The notes under the pieces: model-generated
The model's input: the letters and a program-made list of their open reading frames with translations, nothing else
What the model was told of the DNA's origin: nothing
Databases searched by the model: none
Assembly: GCF_019599275.1 (NCBI RefSeq)
Contig: NZ_JAHZTD010000001.1
Coordinates: 248,001 to 312,000, forward strand
Length of the DNA stretch: 64,000 nucleotides
Origin: Hymenobacter sp. HSC-4F20
Lineage (GTDB): Bacteria; Bacteroidota; Bacteroidia; Cytophagales; Hymenobacteraceae
Direction of reading: 5' to 3'
Translations under genes and position numbers: made by a program
Shown: one piece after another, positions 17,915-27,284 of the stretch
Numbering within the stretch: the first letter of the stretch is position 1
How the letters are laid out: each line of letters begins with the position of its first letter

Positions 17915-19330
17915 TTACTTTAATTCCAGCAGCACCACATTCTCCACGTGGTGGGTGTGCGGAAACATATCCACGGGCTGCACTTTCACCACTTTATAGG
18001 CGGCGTCCAGCAGCTCCAAGTCGCGGGCTTGGGTGGCGGGGTTGCAGCTCACGTACACGATGCGGGGGGCACGCATTTCCAGCAGGCGGGCTACCACGTC
18101 CTCGTGCATGCCGGCGCGGGGCGGGTCGGTGATGACCACGTCGGGGCGGCCGTGCTTCTCGATGAACTCGGCGTTAAGCACGTCTTTCATGTCGCCGGCG
18201 TAGAACTCGGTGTTCGTAGTGCCGTTGATTTCGGAGTTGACGTGGGCATCGGCCACGGCTTGCTCCACGTACTCCACGCCGATTACGTGCTTGGCCTGGC
18301 GGGCCACGAAGTTGGCGATGGTGCCGGCCCCAGTGTAGAGGTCGTATACCAGCTCAGTGCCGGTAAGCTGGGCGAAGTCGCGTGCTACTTTGTAGAGGTT
18401 GTAGGCTCCTTCGGAGTTGGTCTGGTAGAACGACTTCGGCCCCACCCGGAAACGTAGCCCTTCCATTTCCTCCTCGATGTAGGGCTTGCCCTTGTAGCAC
18501 ACCACCTCCAGGTCGTGGAAAGTTTCGTTGCCCTTGTCATTGAGTACGTAGTTGAGGGAGGTAATCTGCGGGAACCGCTCGTAGATGTAGTCGAGCAGGG
18601 GCTCAATGGCCTGGTGCTGGCGGTAGCACTGCAGAATCACCATTAGCTCGCCGGTGGTGCTGGCCGTGCGGATGATGAGGTTGCGCAGCAGGCCCGTTTG
18701 CTTGATGATGTTGCCGAAGCGCAGCATGTTTTCCCGCGCGTAGTCGCGGATGGCCAGGCGAATCTGGTTGCTGGGGTCGGGCTGCAGCCAGCAGTGGTTT
18801 ACGTCGATAATCTTATCGAAGCGGGCGGGCGTGTGGAAGCCCAGCACGCGCCGGTCGTACTGCGTGGTTTCGTCCTGGATCTGCTCTTCCGTCAGCCAGC
18901 CCATAAAGCTGAAGGTGTACTCCAGCTTGTTGCGGTAGTAGGTTTGGGCCGGAGAACCCATAATGGGCTGCACGGCCGGAATTGCTACCTTCCCAATGCG
19001 CTGCAAGGTGTCTTCTACCTGCTGCTGCTTGTACTGAAGCTGGGTTTCGTAGCCAATGTGCTGCCACTTGCAGCCTCCGCACACCCCAAAATGCTCGCAG
19101 AAAGGCGTCACGCGCAGCTCAGAGTATTTGTGGAAGTGTGTGGGCACGGCCTCCAGAAAGTTCTTTTTGCTGCGGGTGATGCGCAGGTCTACCACGTCGC
19201 CGGGGGCTACCTGGGTCACGAAAATGACGAGGTTATCGTGGCGGACAATGCACTTGCCCTCGGCCACCATGTCCTGAATCTCAATGTTGCGGAGCGCGTC
19301 CGCCGGGATTTTTTTAGCTGCTTTACTCAC
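17915..19330 (-). CDS. rlmD: 23S rRNA (uracil-C5)-methyltransferase RlmD
   Basis: 471 residues from a GTG at 19330. An N-terminal TRAM domain (about 12-70) is followed by the FeS-cluster motif CEHFGVCGGCKWQ and a C-terminal SAM methyltransferase with LVYDLYTGAGTIA, DPPRAGMH and the catalytic/nucleophile motif VSCNPATQARDL. It methylates a uracil in 23S rRNA; the RlmD/RlmCD subfamily is assigned by overall resemblance. A GTG at 19348 is possible, but TATCTTTG immediately upstream of 19330 looks like the promoter, which favours the shorter form. Confidence 0.9.
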   Translation of the reverse strand: MSKAAKKIPADALRNIEIQDMVAEGKCIVRHDNLVIFVTQVAPGDVVDLRITRSKKNFLEAVPTHFHKYSELRVTPFCEHFGVCGGCKWQHIGYETQLQYKQQQVEDTLQRIGKVAIPAVQPIMGSPAQTYYRNKLEYTFSFMGWLTEEQIQDETTQYDRRVLGFHTPARFDKIIDVNHCWLQPDPSNQIRLAIRDYARENMLRFGNIIKQTGLLRNLIIRTASTTGELMVILQCYRQHQAIEPLLDYIYERFPQITSLNYVLNDKGNETFHDLEVVCYKGKPYIEEEMEGLRFRVGPKSFYQTNSEGAYNLYKVARDFAQLTGTELVYDLYTGAGTIANFVARQAKHVIGVEYVEQAVADAHVNSEINGTTNTEFYAGDMKDVLNAEFIEKHGRPDVVITDPPRAGMHEDVVARLLEMRAPRIVYVSCNPATQARDLELLDAAYKVVKVQPVDMFPHTHHVENVVLLELK

Positions 19331-19335
19331 GGCGG

Positions 19336-19343
19336 CAAAGATA
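19336..19343 (-). promoter_or_regulatory. Candidate -7 element adjacent to the rlmD start
   Basis: On the minus strand TATCTTTG matches TAnnTTTG and ends only 5 bp before the GTG at 19330. If it is used, the mRNA would begin at or near the start codon. Confidence 0.45.
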
Positions 19344-19403
19344 CGCACGCAGCCCGCCGGATTTCGCGGTTCGCGCGGATTTCCTGGGGTAGGCGAGGCA
19401 GGG

Positions 19404-21461
19404 CTAGTTGCGGTACGGGTCCATGATGCTGGCAGATTGGTATTCTAGTTGGCGCCAGAACTGGGCGGGGTTTACGCTGCCGTCGAACTCGTTGCTGTAC
19501 AGGATGTGAGCCGGTTGGTTGGTTTCTGCATTAGCGCCTTGCACCTGCAGCCGGGCCCGCAGCCGGGTGGGGCGGGCCCCCTGATACGACGGTACTACCA
19601 GCTGCCAGTACTGGTTGGGGGCCAGAAATACGGTATGGTAGCTGTTGCCGCACCAGCTGCTGGGCACGTATTCAATGGCCTGCCACTGCCCTTGCTCATC
19701 CTGGGCCTCGAGGCTGAGGTAGAGCATGCTGTCCTGGGCCCGGAAGGTGATGGTGTCGGAAGTGGTATTGACCAGGTAAAGCCGGTGGCCGGCCGCCTGC
19801 TGCTGGAAAAGCCCGGCAGTCGGCTGAGTATCCACCGTTAGCTGCAACTGATTAGCAGGGAATTGCCCGTGCTGAGCGGACCGCAACATATTATCGGAGC
19901 CGCCCCAGCCGCCCGGCTCTTCCGCCGAGCGTGCCGTTGGGGGAGAGGCTACCGTGTACGTGGCCCGACGCATGTAATCAATATCGAGGCTTGCTAAGCT
20001 CTGGTTAGTAGCAGGTTGCTGCCAAATCAACTCCCCGGCCTGGGTCAGGTAGCTCCAGCGGCTGTCCTGCCGGGCTACCAGCAGGTCATCGGGCAGGGCA
20101 TCCGCAACGGGAAACAATGCCTGGTAGCGCGGCGGCACCAGCACGTTGCGTTTCGGATGCCAGAACCCGTAGCGAGTAGGCAGCTCAGTGCCATCTTCCC
20201 GCATACTATCCTGCTGAAAAACAAGAAGCTCGCCTTGTCGGAATACCTTGGTGTACCCGAACCCAAAGCTACGGGCCGGCATTACTACCCGCCCGGCAGT
20301 GTCAAGGCCCAGCAGCCGGTTCTGCGCATCTCTCACGAAGGCCACGCCCTGCTGAAAAGCCGGTCCTTCGGATTGATACGGACTGTTGCCGACAACTTCC
20401 GGGTAGGACTCTGCGGTTACAAACCGGCCCTGGCGGTTCAGCAGATGCCATTGCTGGTCCTGGGTGCGGCCGAACGTGCGCCCACTGGCAAGCGGCAGAA
20501 TCTCCTCTATTTTTTCGTTGCGAAACAGCAGGCGCCCCTGCTCATCCACCAAACTGGCGAAGGTCTGGCGCCGCCGCGCCGAGCGTTGGCTGCCCCTTTC
20601 GGGCCGGTGGCGGTATACTTCCACAGGAGCTACCTTTTCGTCGTAGCGCAAGGAGCTTTGCGCAAACTTCCAGCTGGTAGCAGGTACGGTAAAGCAAGCC
20701 CGGCCGGTGGAGTCCAGCACTACTTCGTCATTGGCCCATAAACCTGCTGCTTGCTCGTAGGGGAGGGTCGCCGACGAATAGCCCGCCGTGAAATCCTCGA
20801 TTTGCCGGTACTTGCCCAGGGGTACCACCATGCGGCCCGTAACGTCAATAACGCCTACCTCCCGTACCTGTATACTGTCGCCGGGGTGCGCGGGGTCGGG
20901 CTGCTGGGTGCCGTCGCGCAGGCCCCGGACTACCGCTACCCCGTGGTAATACGGCCTGATGGAGCGAAAAACCGTGTCCACCAGCAGGCGGCCGCGCACA
21001 TCCGTAATACCCTGGCGCTGGCTGCGGGTGGTCACGCGGCAGTAAGGCTGCCGGCCCCCGCCGTAGCAGAGCTCAACCGCGGCGTACGAATGGGTAAACA
21101 TGAGCTGCCCGGCCCGGTTCAGCACCAGCGGCTTGCCGGCCTGCCACACCAGGGCGTAACTGCCCCGGAATGGGGTAGCATAGTCGTAGCGGGCGGGAAC
21201 AACGAACTTGCCATCCGGTGCTATGTAGCCGTAGTACCCATTCTCGCGCACGGCCGCTACACCTTCGGAGAAGAGCTGTGCAGTCTGAAAGCGAGCCGGC
21301 ACCACCGGGCAGCCAGCAGCGTCCAGGTAGCCCCAGCGGGCGTCGGCGGCGGTATACGGATACAGCGGGGGTAGTGCTGCCGTTGGGGTTGGATCGGGTG
21401 CAGCGGTGAACAGGCCGTGCAGCACGGCCCAGCAACTGGTAAGTAGTAGGGGGAACGTCAT
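19404..21461 (-). CDS. WG-repeat-containing exported protein
   Basis: 685 residues with a short hydrophobic N-terminus (possible signal, MTFPLLLTSCWAVLHGLFTAAP). WG repeats of the form RWGYLDAAGCPVVPARF..AQLFSEGVAAVRENGYYGYIAPDGKFVVPARYDYATPF begin at about residue 40, and degenerate copies run to about 480. The C-terminal 150 residues form a separate unrecognised beta-rich domain. WG (KWG) repeats are found in surface or periplasmic proteins of Bacteroidota with unclear roles. It stands alone on the minus strand between rlmD and the giant adhesin-like gene. Confidence 0.85.
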   Translation of the reverse strand: MTFPLLLTSCWAVLHGLFTAAPDPTPTAALPPLYPYTAADARWGYLDAAGCPVVPARFQTAQLFSEGVAAVRENGYYGYIAPDGKFVVPARYDYATPFRGSYALVWQAGKPLVLNRAGQLMFTHSYAAVELCYGGGRQPYCRVTTRSQRQGITDVRGRLLVDTVFRSIRPYYHGVAVVRGLRDGTQQPDPAHPGDSIQVREVGVIDVTGRMVVPLGKYRQIEDFTAGYSSATLPYEQAAGLWANDEVVLDSTGRACFTVPATSWKFAQSSLRYDEKVAPVEVYRHRPERGSQRSARRRQTFASLVDEQGRLLFRNEKIEEILPLASGRTFGRTQDQQWHLLNRQGRFVTAESYPEVVGNSPYQSEGPAFQQGVAFVRDAQNRLLGLDTAGRVVMPARSFGFGYTKVFRQGELLVFQQDSMREDGTELPTRYGFWHPKRNVLVPPRYQALFPVADALPDDLLVARQDSRWSYLTQAGELIWQQPATNQSLASLDIDYMRRATYTVASPPTARSAEEPGGWGGSDNMLRSAQHGQFPANQLQLTVDTQPTAGLFQQQAAGHRLYLVNTTSDTITFRAQDSMLYLSLEAQDEQGQWQAIEYVPSSWCGNSYHTVFLAPNQYWQLVVPSYQGARPTRLRARLQVQGANAETNQPAHILYSNEFDGSVNPAQFWRQLEYQSASIMDPYRN

Positions 21462-21542
21462 ACTTTAGATAGAAGTAAAGGGTCGCGTGGTGAAGATGCC
21501 GATAGTAGCTGTATTGCACACGGGCCGCCAGAAGAAATAACC

Positions 21543-21576
21543 AAAAAAGCCGTCCGGGCTTCCCGGACGGCTTTTC
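21543..21576. terminator. Terminator after the giant T9SS cargo gene
   Basis: Stem AAGCCGTCCGGG/CCCGGACGGCTT with a 3-nt loop and flanking A/T runs, 19 bp beyond the stop codon at 21595. Confidence 0.88.
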
Positions 21577-21594
21577 AGCAAAGGTTAGTATGGG

Positions 21595-24500
21595 CTACTT
21601 GGCAATTTCAAACCAGCCTTTGTAGCTGGTGCCATTGTCGAGTTTGAAGAGGTAGTAGTACATGCCGGCCCCGCAGCCCTCGCCCCCGAAGGTATTGCGG
21701 TAGTTGCGGGTTTCGTACACCTGCTTGCCGTAGCGGTTGAAGATGGTGAGCGTGTTGCGGGGGTAAAGCTGCACGTTGTCGATGATGAGCACGTCGTTCT
21801 TCGCGTCGCCGTTGGGGGTGATGATGTTGTAGAAGCCCAGCTTGTTCTCGAAGGTCACGCAGGCATCGTTGGAGAAGGAGGTGCGGGCCGTAGCGTCGGT
21901 GCTGATGGCCTGCACCCGGTAGCACTGGTTGAAGCCGTCTTTGCCGCTCTGCAGGGTCAGGCTCCAGGTCGAGGCGCCTACCGTCTGCACCAGTTCCGGC
22001 ACGCTGTTATCCGTCACGCGCAGAATGCGGTACTCTTTCACGTCAAAGCCCTGGTAGGCGGTCCAGGCTACCTGCACCGTGCCGGTCTGGCGGGTGTCGG
22101 TGGGCTCGGCGGCCGTGGCCCGGGTCAGGATGGTAGTGTGCTGCTGGCTGATGAGAACCGTACCGCAGGCATTGGTCAGGTCGAGGCGGTACTCATAAGC
22201 GTGGGCGTCGGCGTCGGCGGTTTTATCAGTGAAGGTAACGGCCGTGTTGGCCACCGTGCCCACCGCCGTGAAGGCGTCGGTACTGCCCGCCTCACGGCGC
22301 ATAATGCGCACTTGGCTGGCGTTGCCCGCGTTGTTGGGCACGGCCAGGGCCAGCGTAATGCTTTGGTCGTTGGCCGCCGCATCTACCGAGGCCGTCGTCA
22401 GAGCCACGCTGGCATTGTCGGGCCGGATGGTGAAGCTGGCCGCGCAACTGGCGCTGGTCGTCTCCGTAACGGCCAGGCTTACGGTGGCCCCGCCCGCCGG
22501 CACATCCAGACCAATGGCGTTGGTGCCCTGGCCGCTGACGATGGTAGCGCCGGTAACCGTCCACTGATACTGGCCGCCGGGCAGGCTGGCTACCGCGTAG
22601 GCCAAGCCGGTGCGCGCTTCGGGGCAGTAGCTGGCCGGCCCCGTAATAGCCAGCGGCGCTACCACGCTGAAGGTGGTGGTGTACACCGGTCCGGCGCAGC
22701 CGTTGGCGTTGGTTTCCCGAGCGGTGAGGGTGTAAGGGGTAGTACTGGCGGCGGGAGTGGGTAGCGTGACGGTGCTACCACTGCCGGGAAGGGCTGCTCC
22801 GTTCAGGCTGAAAGCGTAGGAGGACGAAGGTGCGCCCGGCAGTGCGAAGCTGAGGGAAGTGGTGCTGGCACACACCCGGCTCGGCCCACTGATGGCTAGG
22901 TTTGCCGCCGGGGCTGGCAGCACGTTCACGTAAAGCGTGTCGCTAACCCCGCGGCAGATGCCCCCGGCCGGATTGCTGGACTCCGTTACGACCAGCTTGG
23001 CAATGCCCGGGCGGGTAAAGCGCACTTCTACCGCGCCCTGAGAGGTGCTTACCTGCGTGCCGCCTACAATCTGCCAGGCATAGACCGAGCCGTTGGTGTA
23101 CGGGGTCTGGTACGTGAATGGGCCCGCCGACTGACACACCTGCAACGGTCCAGCTGGTTTTTCAGTGGCCAGCTGCTGATTCACGCGTACGGGCAGCACC
23201 ATTGTATCGGAGGAGCAGCCGAAAGAGTTCAGCCGGAAGGCCTGCACACTGGCCGTAGCAGATGCTGCACCCCAGTTGACGGTGATGGCGCTGGTGCCCT
23301 GGCCGCTGGCGATGGTACCGCCTCTTACAATCCATTGGTACACCGTGCCCCGCGGGTTCCGAATACTATAGGCCACGCCCTGCACGGTAGGGCACACCGA
23401 GCGGCTGCCTTGAATAGTGTCAGCGGCCGGCCGCGGATTGATAGTGACCTGTACCGCGCTGGTCGCCACACAGCCGTTGGCCGTAGTAGCCGTTAAGGTG
23501 TACGTCTGAATCAGAGGACTAGCTGTCTGGTTTATGGCTGTCAGCACGGGGCGGGCGGCGGTGGGGCTGCTCAGACCTGCGGCCGGGCTCCACTGGTAGG
23601 TGGTGCCCGCCACAGCGGGGGTGCCCAGTGTTATCCGCTGTCCGTCGCACAGGGCCACGGCCGGGCCGGCGTTGGCTACCGCGGCCGGATTCACCGTAAG
23701 GCGCACTGTGCTGGTTGCTACGCAGCTGTTAGCCGTGGTAGCCGTCAGCGTATACGTGTAGGCCAGGGGGGTAGCACCCGTATTGGTTAGGCTAAAGGTA
23801 GGCTGAGCGGTGGTGGTGCTGCTCAAACCGGCAGCCGGGCTCCATTGGTAGGTAGTGCCAGGGAGGGCCACGGTGCCCAGCGTAGTGGTTTCGCCAGAGC
23901 ACACGCTGCGGTCGGGGCCGGCCGTAGCCACCGCGGCCGGGTTAATGGTTACCTGGACGGTACTTGTAGCGACGCAGCCCTGGGCGGTAGTGGCCGTCAG
24001 CGTGTAGGTGTACGCCTGGGCGCTGGCACCCATGTTAGAGAGGGTAAGCGTGGGTTGGGAAGCGGTAGGGCTGCTCAGGCCCGCCGCGGGGCTCCACCGG
24101 TAAGTGGTGCCCGCTACCGCTGCCGTACCCAGCGTGGTGGCCTCGCCCGAGCACACCGCCCGGTCAGTTCCGGCATTGGCCACGGCCGCCTGATGAACCG
24201 TCACCCGGACCGTATTGGTCTCTACGCACCCGTCGGCGGTAGTGGCCGTGAGCGTGTAGGTGTACACCTGTGGCGAAGTGCCCAGATTCGGGAGGCTAAA
24301 CGTGGGCTGAGCGGCCGTGCTGCTGCTCAGGCCGGTAGCTGGGCTCCACTGGTAGGTAGTGCCGGCGGTGGCGGCCGTACCCAGCGTAGTGGTTTCCCCG
24401 GAACAAACGGCCCGGTCAGCGCCCGCATCGGCTACGGCGGCTGGGTTGATAGTTACCTGTACCGTGCTGGTGGCCGTGCAGCCCTGGGCCGTGGTCACCG

Positions 24501-26706
24501 TAACTGAGTACGACAGGGTCTGCGCGGTAGCTGTGGTGTTCGTCAGGGTCAGAGTAGGCTGAGCGGTCGTGGCGCTATTGAGGCCGGTAGCCGGGCTCCA
24601 CTGGTAGGTGGCACCGGGTAGGGCGGGCGTGCCCAGGGGTACGGGCAGGCCGGAGCAGACCGTGCGGCTGGGGCCGGCATCGGCCACGGCCGCTGGGTTT
24701 ACTACTACCCGAACCGTACTGGTGGCAAAGCAGCCGCCGGTAGTGGTGGCCGTGAGCGTATAGGTACTAGTCTGGGCTGCGCCGGTGGTGTTGGTCAGCG
24801 TAACGGTTGGTTGGGCAGCAGTGGCGCTACTCAAACCCGTGGCCGGGCTCCATTGGTAGGTGTAGCCCGCTACGGCCGGGGTGCCCAGCGTCACGCTCGT
24901 GCCCGAGCAGACGGTCTGGGTGGCGCCAGCATTGGCTACGGCCGTGGGCGTGACGGTTACAGTTACCTGCCGCGAGAAGGTGCAGGTGCCATCCGTGGCT
25001 TGCACGGTGTAGGTAGTGGTTTGGGTGGGTGATACCGTAATGCTGGCTCCGGTATAGGTCTGGCCCCCGCCGGTCCAGGTGTAGCTCTGGGCCCCGCTGG
25101 CCGTAAGCGTGGCCGAGCCTCCTAGGCAGATGCTGGTGTTTGGGCTGGTCGTCAGGCTGCTGGTACCGCGCAGCGTTACCGGCTTCGATACCGAATCCGT
25201 GGGGCAGTTGAGCACCGATAGTCCCTCTACCTTCAGTGAGCCGGCTGCCGCCGTTGAGTTCCAGAGCACTTGCACGGAGCGGCCCGTAGCCGCCCCCTGA
25301 ATGGTACCGCCGCGCACGGTCCAGCGGTATGCACCCGTTGCCGGGCCCTGGGCCGTGTAGGTGCGGGCCTGCCCCCGGTCGCATACCACTGAGTCGCCGG
25401 TAATGCGGTTGGGGCCGCTGGCGCGGGTAACAGTAATGCGGAAAATCTCGGCAATGCTCTTGCTGCTGCACGCATTGTCCGTTACGGTTACAATTACATC
25501 GTAGGGAGTAGCGCGGGCATTGCCGCAGCGGGAGGCGAAGCGGAAGCTGCCCGTCACGGGGCTGGTCCCGCTGATGGAGGCGCCCCCAATGGGTGTCCCG
25601 CTGGGCAGCGTGCCTTGGTTGTTGTTCAGGCTGGCGTCAAAGGGGCCGCTACCGTCCAGTAGCACGCTGTTCACCCGCATCACCAGGGACTGATTTTCGG
25701 GGTCGGAGGCGACGATGTTGAAGCTGACCGTCTGGCCTTCCTCAATGGTATAATCTCGCACGGCCACGGAGGGAGGGCTGAACAAGGGCGCCTGGTTAGG
25801 CTGGCACACCCTCGATACCAGCTGAATGTCGCGGCGGGTGGTGCCCACCAGCATTTCCCGCCCGTTTACGGTCCGGTACTCGCGCACGTCCACGGCTACT
25901 ACAAATTTTCCCTGGATGGGGGAGGCGTAGCGGCTTAGGCCGGTGCTGGCGTTCAGGCTGGCAAAGCTGCCCCGCCCCGGCCCGAACGGCTGAGTCTGGC
26001 TGTAGCCAGCAGCGTAATATACCGGCGGCGGGGGCGAGAAAGTATTAAACGGAGCCGAACCTTGGTAGGGCGTTCCGAAGGTGTAGGTCAGCCGGTCGCC
26101 GTCGGCATCGTAGGCGTTGTTGAGGATAAGGCTAGTATCGCCTTGGCAGATAACGGCTACGGCAGTATCCGAGAAAACCGGAGAAGTGTTAGGCAGCAGC
26201 GGCGGGGCAATATCCGCGTACAACGTCATGTTCGTATTGCCCGGATCCAGCAGGTTGGTCACGTCGATGTTACGGGCGCTGTCAGTGTACACGGCGTAGT
26301 AGCCCTCAAACGAGTTGGGTAGGCTTACCACTGTCACGTACTTAGCGAGCGTGACCCGGGGCGGGCGGCTATTGGGCAGCGTACAGGTGCCGGGCGAGGG
26401 CGGCGTAATCTCCACAAAGCTGGTGCGCGGTACCGTTACCGTTGAAATGCGCGCTCCACCCTGCGACTTATTATAGAAAGTAATGTCGACGCTGGGGCGG
26501 CCGTCAGGCGCTACGGAGCCGGGCTCCTTGTTCAGGTACACCAACACTGTTATCTGGTAGCGAAACGGGGCATTGGCCGGACCGTTGGCGTCCAGGTACT
26601 TGTAGTTCATCTCGCCTCCCAGCAAGTGGGTAGCGGCGGCAGGCAAGGCGCCCATCACAAGCCAGATAAAAAGCAGGAAACAACTGCGCAGTAGACGTGT
26701 TGGCAT
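21595..26706 (-). CDS. Giant secreted protein with Ig/PKD-like repeats and type B T9SS (gliding motility-associated) C-terminal domain
   Basis: 1703 residues from the ATG at 26706 (MPTRLLRSCFLLFIWLVMGALPAAA, signal peptide); a GTG 78 bp upstream adds an implausible extension. The mature N-terminus THLLGGEMNYKYLDANGP is a hallmark of large Bacteroidota surface proteins. After several Ig-like domains come six tandem 84-residue repeats, then more PKD/Ig-like and fibronectin-like domains. The last about 85 residues (NIITPNGDAKNDVLIIDNVQLYPRNTLTIFNRYGKQVYE..) are the gliding motility-associated (CHU_C) sorting domain, so it is a type IX client and probably an adhesin. A promoter candidate lies about 360 bp upstream. 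Confidence 0.92.
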   Translation of the reverse strand: MPTRLLRSCFLLFIWLVMGALPAAATHLLGGEMNYKYLDANGPANAPFRYQITVLVYLNKEPGSVAPDGRPSVDITFYNKSQGGARISTVTVPRTSFVEITPPSPGTCTLPNSRPPRVTLAKYVTVVSLPNSFEGYYAVYTDSARNIDVTNLLDPGNTNMTLYADIAPPLLPNTSPVFSDTAVAVICQGDTSLILNNAYDADGDRLTYTFGTPYQGSAPFNTFSPPPPVYYAAGYSQTQPFGPGRGSFASLNASTGLSRYASPIQGKFVVAVDVREYRTVNGREMLVGTTRRDIQLVSRVCQPNQAPLFSPPSVAVRDYTIEEGQTVSFNIVASDPENQSLVMRVNSVLLDGSGPFDASLNNNQGTLPSGTPIGGASISGTSPVTGSFRFASRCGNARATPYDVIVTVTDNACSSKSIAEIFRITVTRASGPNRITGDSVVCDRGQARTYTAQGPATGAYRWTVRGGTIQGAATGRSVQVLWNSTAAAGSLKVEGLSVLNCPTDSVSKPVTLRGTSSLTTSPNTSICLGGSATLTASGAQSYTWTGGGQTYTGASITVSPTQTTTYTVQATDGTCTFSRQVTVTVTPTAVANAGATQTVCSGTSVTLGTPAVAGYTYQWSPATGLSSATAAQPTVTLTNTTGAAQTSTYTLTATTTGGCFATSTVRVVVNPAAVADAGPSRTVCSGLPVPLGTPALPGATYQWSPATGLNSATTAQPTLTLTNTTATAQTLSYSVTVTTAQGCTATSTVQVTINPAAVADAGADRAVCSGETTTLGTAATAGTTYQWSPATGLSSSTAAQPTFSLPNLGTSPQVYTYTLTATTADGCVETNTVRVTVHQAAVANAGTDRAVCSGEATTLGTAAVAGTTYRWSPAAGLSSPTASQPTLTLSNMGASAQAYTYTLTATTAQGCVATSTVQVTINPAAVATAGPDRSVCSGETTTLGTVALPGTTYQWSPAAGLSSTTTAQPTFSLTNTGATPLAYTYTLTATTANSCVATSTVRLTVNPAAVANAGPAVALCDGQRITLGTPAVAGTTYQWSPAAGLSSPTAARPVLTAINQTASPLIQTYTLTATTANGCVATSAVQVTINPRPAADTIQGSRSVCPTVQGVAYSIRNPRGTVYQWIVRGGTIASGQGTSAITVNWGAASATASVQAFRLNSFGCSSDTMVLPVRVNQQLATEKPAGPLQVCQSAGPFTYQTPYTNGSVYAWQIVGGTQVSTSQGAVEVRFTRPGIAKLVVTESSNPAGGICRGVSDTLYVNVLPAPAANLAISGPSRVCASTTSLSFALPGAPSSSYAFSLNGAALPGSGSTVTLPTPAASTTPYTLTARETNANGCAGPVYTTTFSVVAPLAITGPASYCPEARTGLAYAVASLPGGQYQWTVTGATIVSGQGTNAIGLDVPAGGATVSLAVTETTSASCAASFTIRPDNASVALTTASVDAAANDQSITLALAVPNNAGNASQVRIMRREAGSTDAFTAVGTVANTAVTFTDKTADADAHAYEYRLDLTNACGTVLISQQHTTILTRATAAEPTDTRQTGTVQVAWTAYQGFDVKEYRILRVTDNSVPELVQTVGASTWSLTLQSGKDGFNQCYRVQAISTDATARTSFSNDACVTFENKLGFYNIITPNGDAKNDVLIIDNVQLYPRNTLTIFNRYGKQVYETRNYRNTFGGEGCGAGMYYYLFKLDNGTSYKGWFEIAK
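23434..24945 (-). repeat. Six tandem 252-bp repeats inside the giant cargo gene
   Basis: Six in-frame units of exactly 252 bp (84 residues) cover 23434-23685, 23686-23937, 23938-24189, 24190-24441, 24442-24693 and 24694-24945. Each encodes AAVAxAGxxRxVCSG..LGTxAxxGTTYQWSPAxGLSS..QPT..YTLTATTAxGCVATSTVxVTINP, with two conserved Cys about 60 residues apart that may form a disulphide. The even phase and lack of length variation point to duplication by unequal recombination, then divergence. Confidence 0.93.
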
Positions 26707-27060
26707 ATAATACGTAAAGAGGGCGACACGGAATAAGGAGCCAGAAAAGCTCCGGGAGAAACAAAAGGAAGAAGTCAGGGCCACGTAACCGGCCGCTTGA
26801 TTTCCCGCACCAAGTCAGGCTCAGTAGGAGCCCCGTAGGTGGGGTACGCGACGGCAGTAGCTTCCGCATCCGCGCGGCGGATCAGGCGTGTGGTGCGGAA
26901 AAGGTAGGGCAGGAGCAGGGGCAGGCCTGCCCCTCAGAACTGGCTGGCCTTGCCGGCTTGATGATGAACTAAAACGCGGAAGGCATAGTGGATACAGAGA
27001 AGTAGCAACACGGGCGTAACGGCCCCTTAACAAGCAGTATAGCGCAGCGCGTATTCGCCG
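26707..27060 (-). other. Long apparent 5' leader of the giant cargo gene
   Basis: About 350 bp between the probable promoter at 27061-27091 and the ATG at 26706. No ORF is convincing. It holds a perfect 18-bp palindrome, AGGGGCAGGCCTGCCCCT, at 26917-26934, which could form a hairpin in the leader RNA. Confidence 0.4.
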
Positions 27061-27091
27061 CAAAAGTATCGGGCAGATTGCAGGAAGCAAA
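27061..27091 (-). promoter_or_regulatory. Promoter of the giant cargo gene
   Basis: On the minus strand TTTG (27088-27091), 19 bp spacer, TACTTTTG (27061-27068) reproduces the Bacteroidota -33/-7 arrangement with no mismatch. The same TACTTTTG box occurs at both tRNA-Lys promoters in this window. Confidence 0.7.
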
Positions 27092-27236
27092 GCAAAGTAC
27101 AAACGAGAATACTTACGCTCGAATATACTTATAAGACCGTGATAAAATACAATTTATAAGGCTGCTGGCAAGCCGGCTTACTTTCCGTGCTTGATAGGGT
27201 AGGGGAGCAGCCTGCCGGAAGCGGAAGAAATAGGCG

Positions 27237-27244
27237 TAGTTTTG
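27237..27244 (+). promoter_or_regulatory. Candidate -7 element for the SDR gene
   Basis: TAGTTTTG fits TAnnTTTG and is 40 bp before the ATG at 27285. Confidence 0.5.
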
Positions 27245-27284
27245 CGGGCTTCCTGCCTGGGAAGCATAGGCTATTTCTTTCCCC

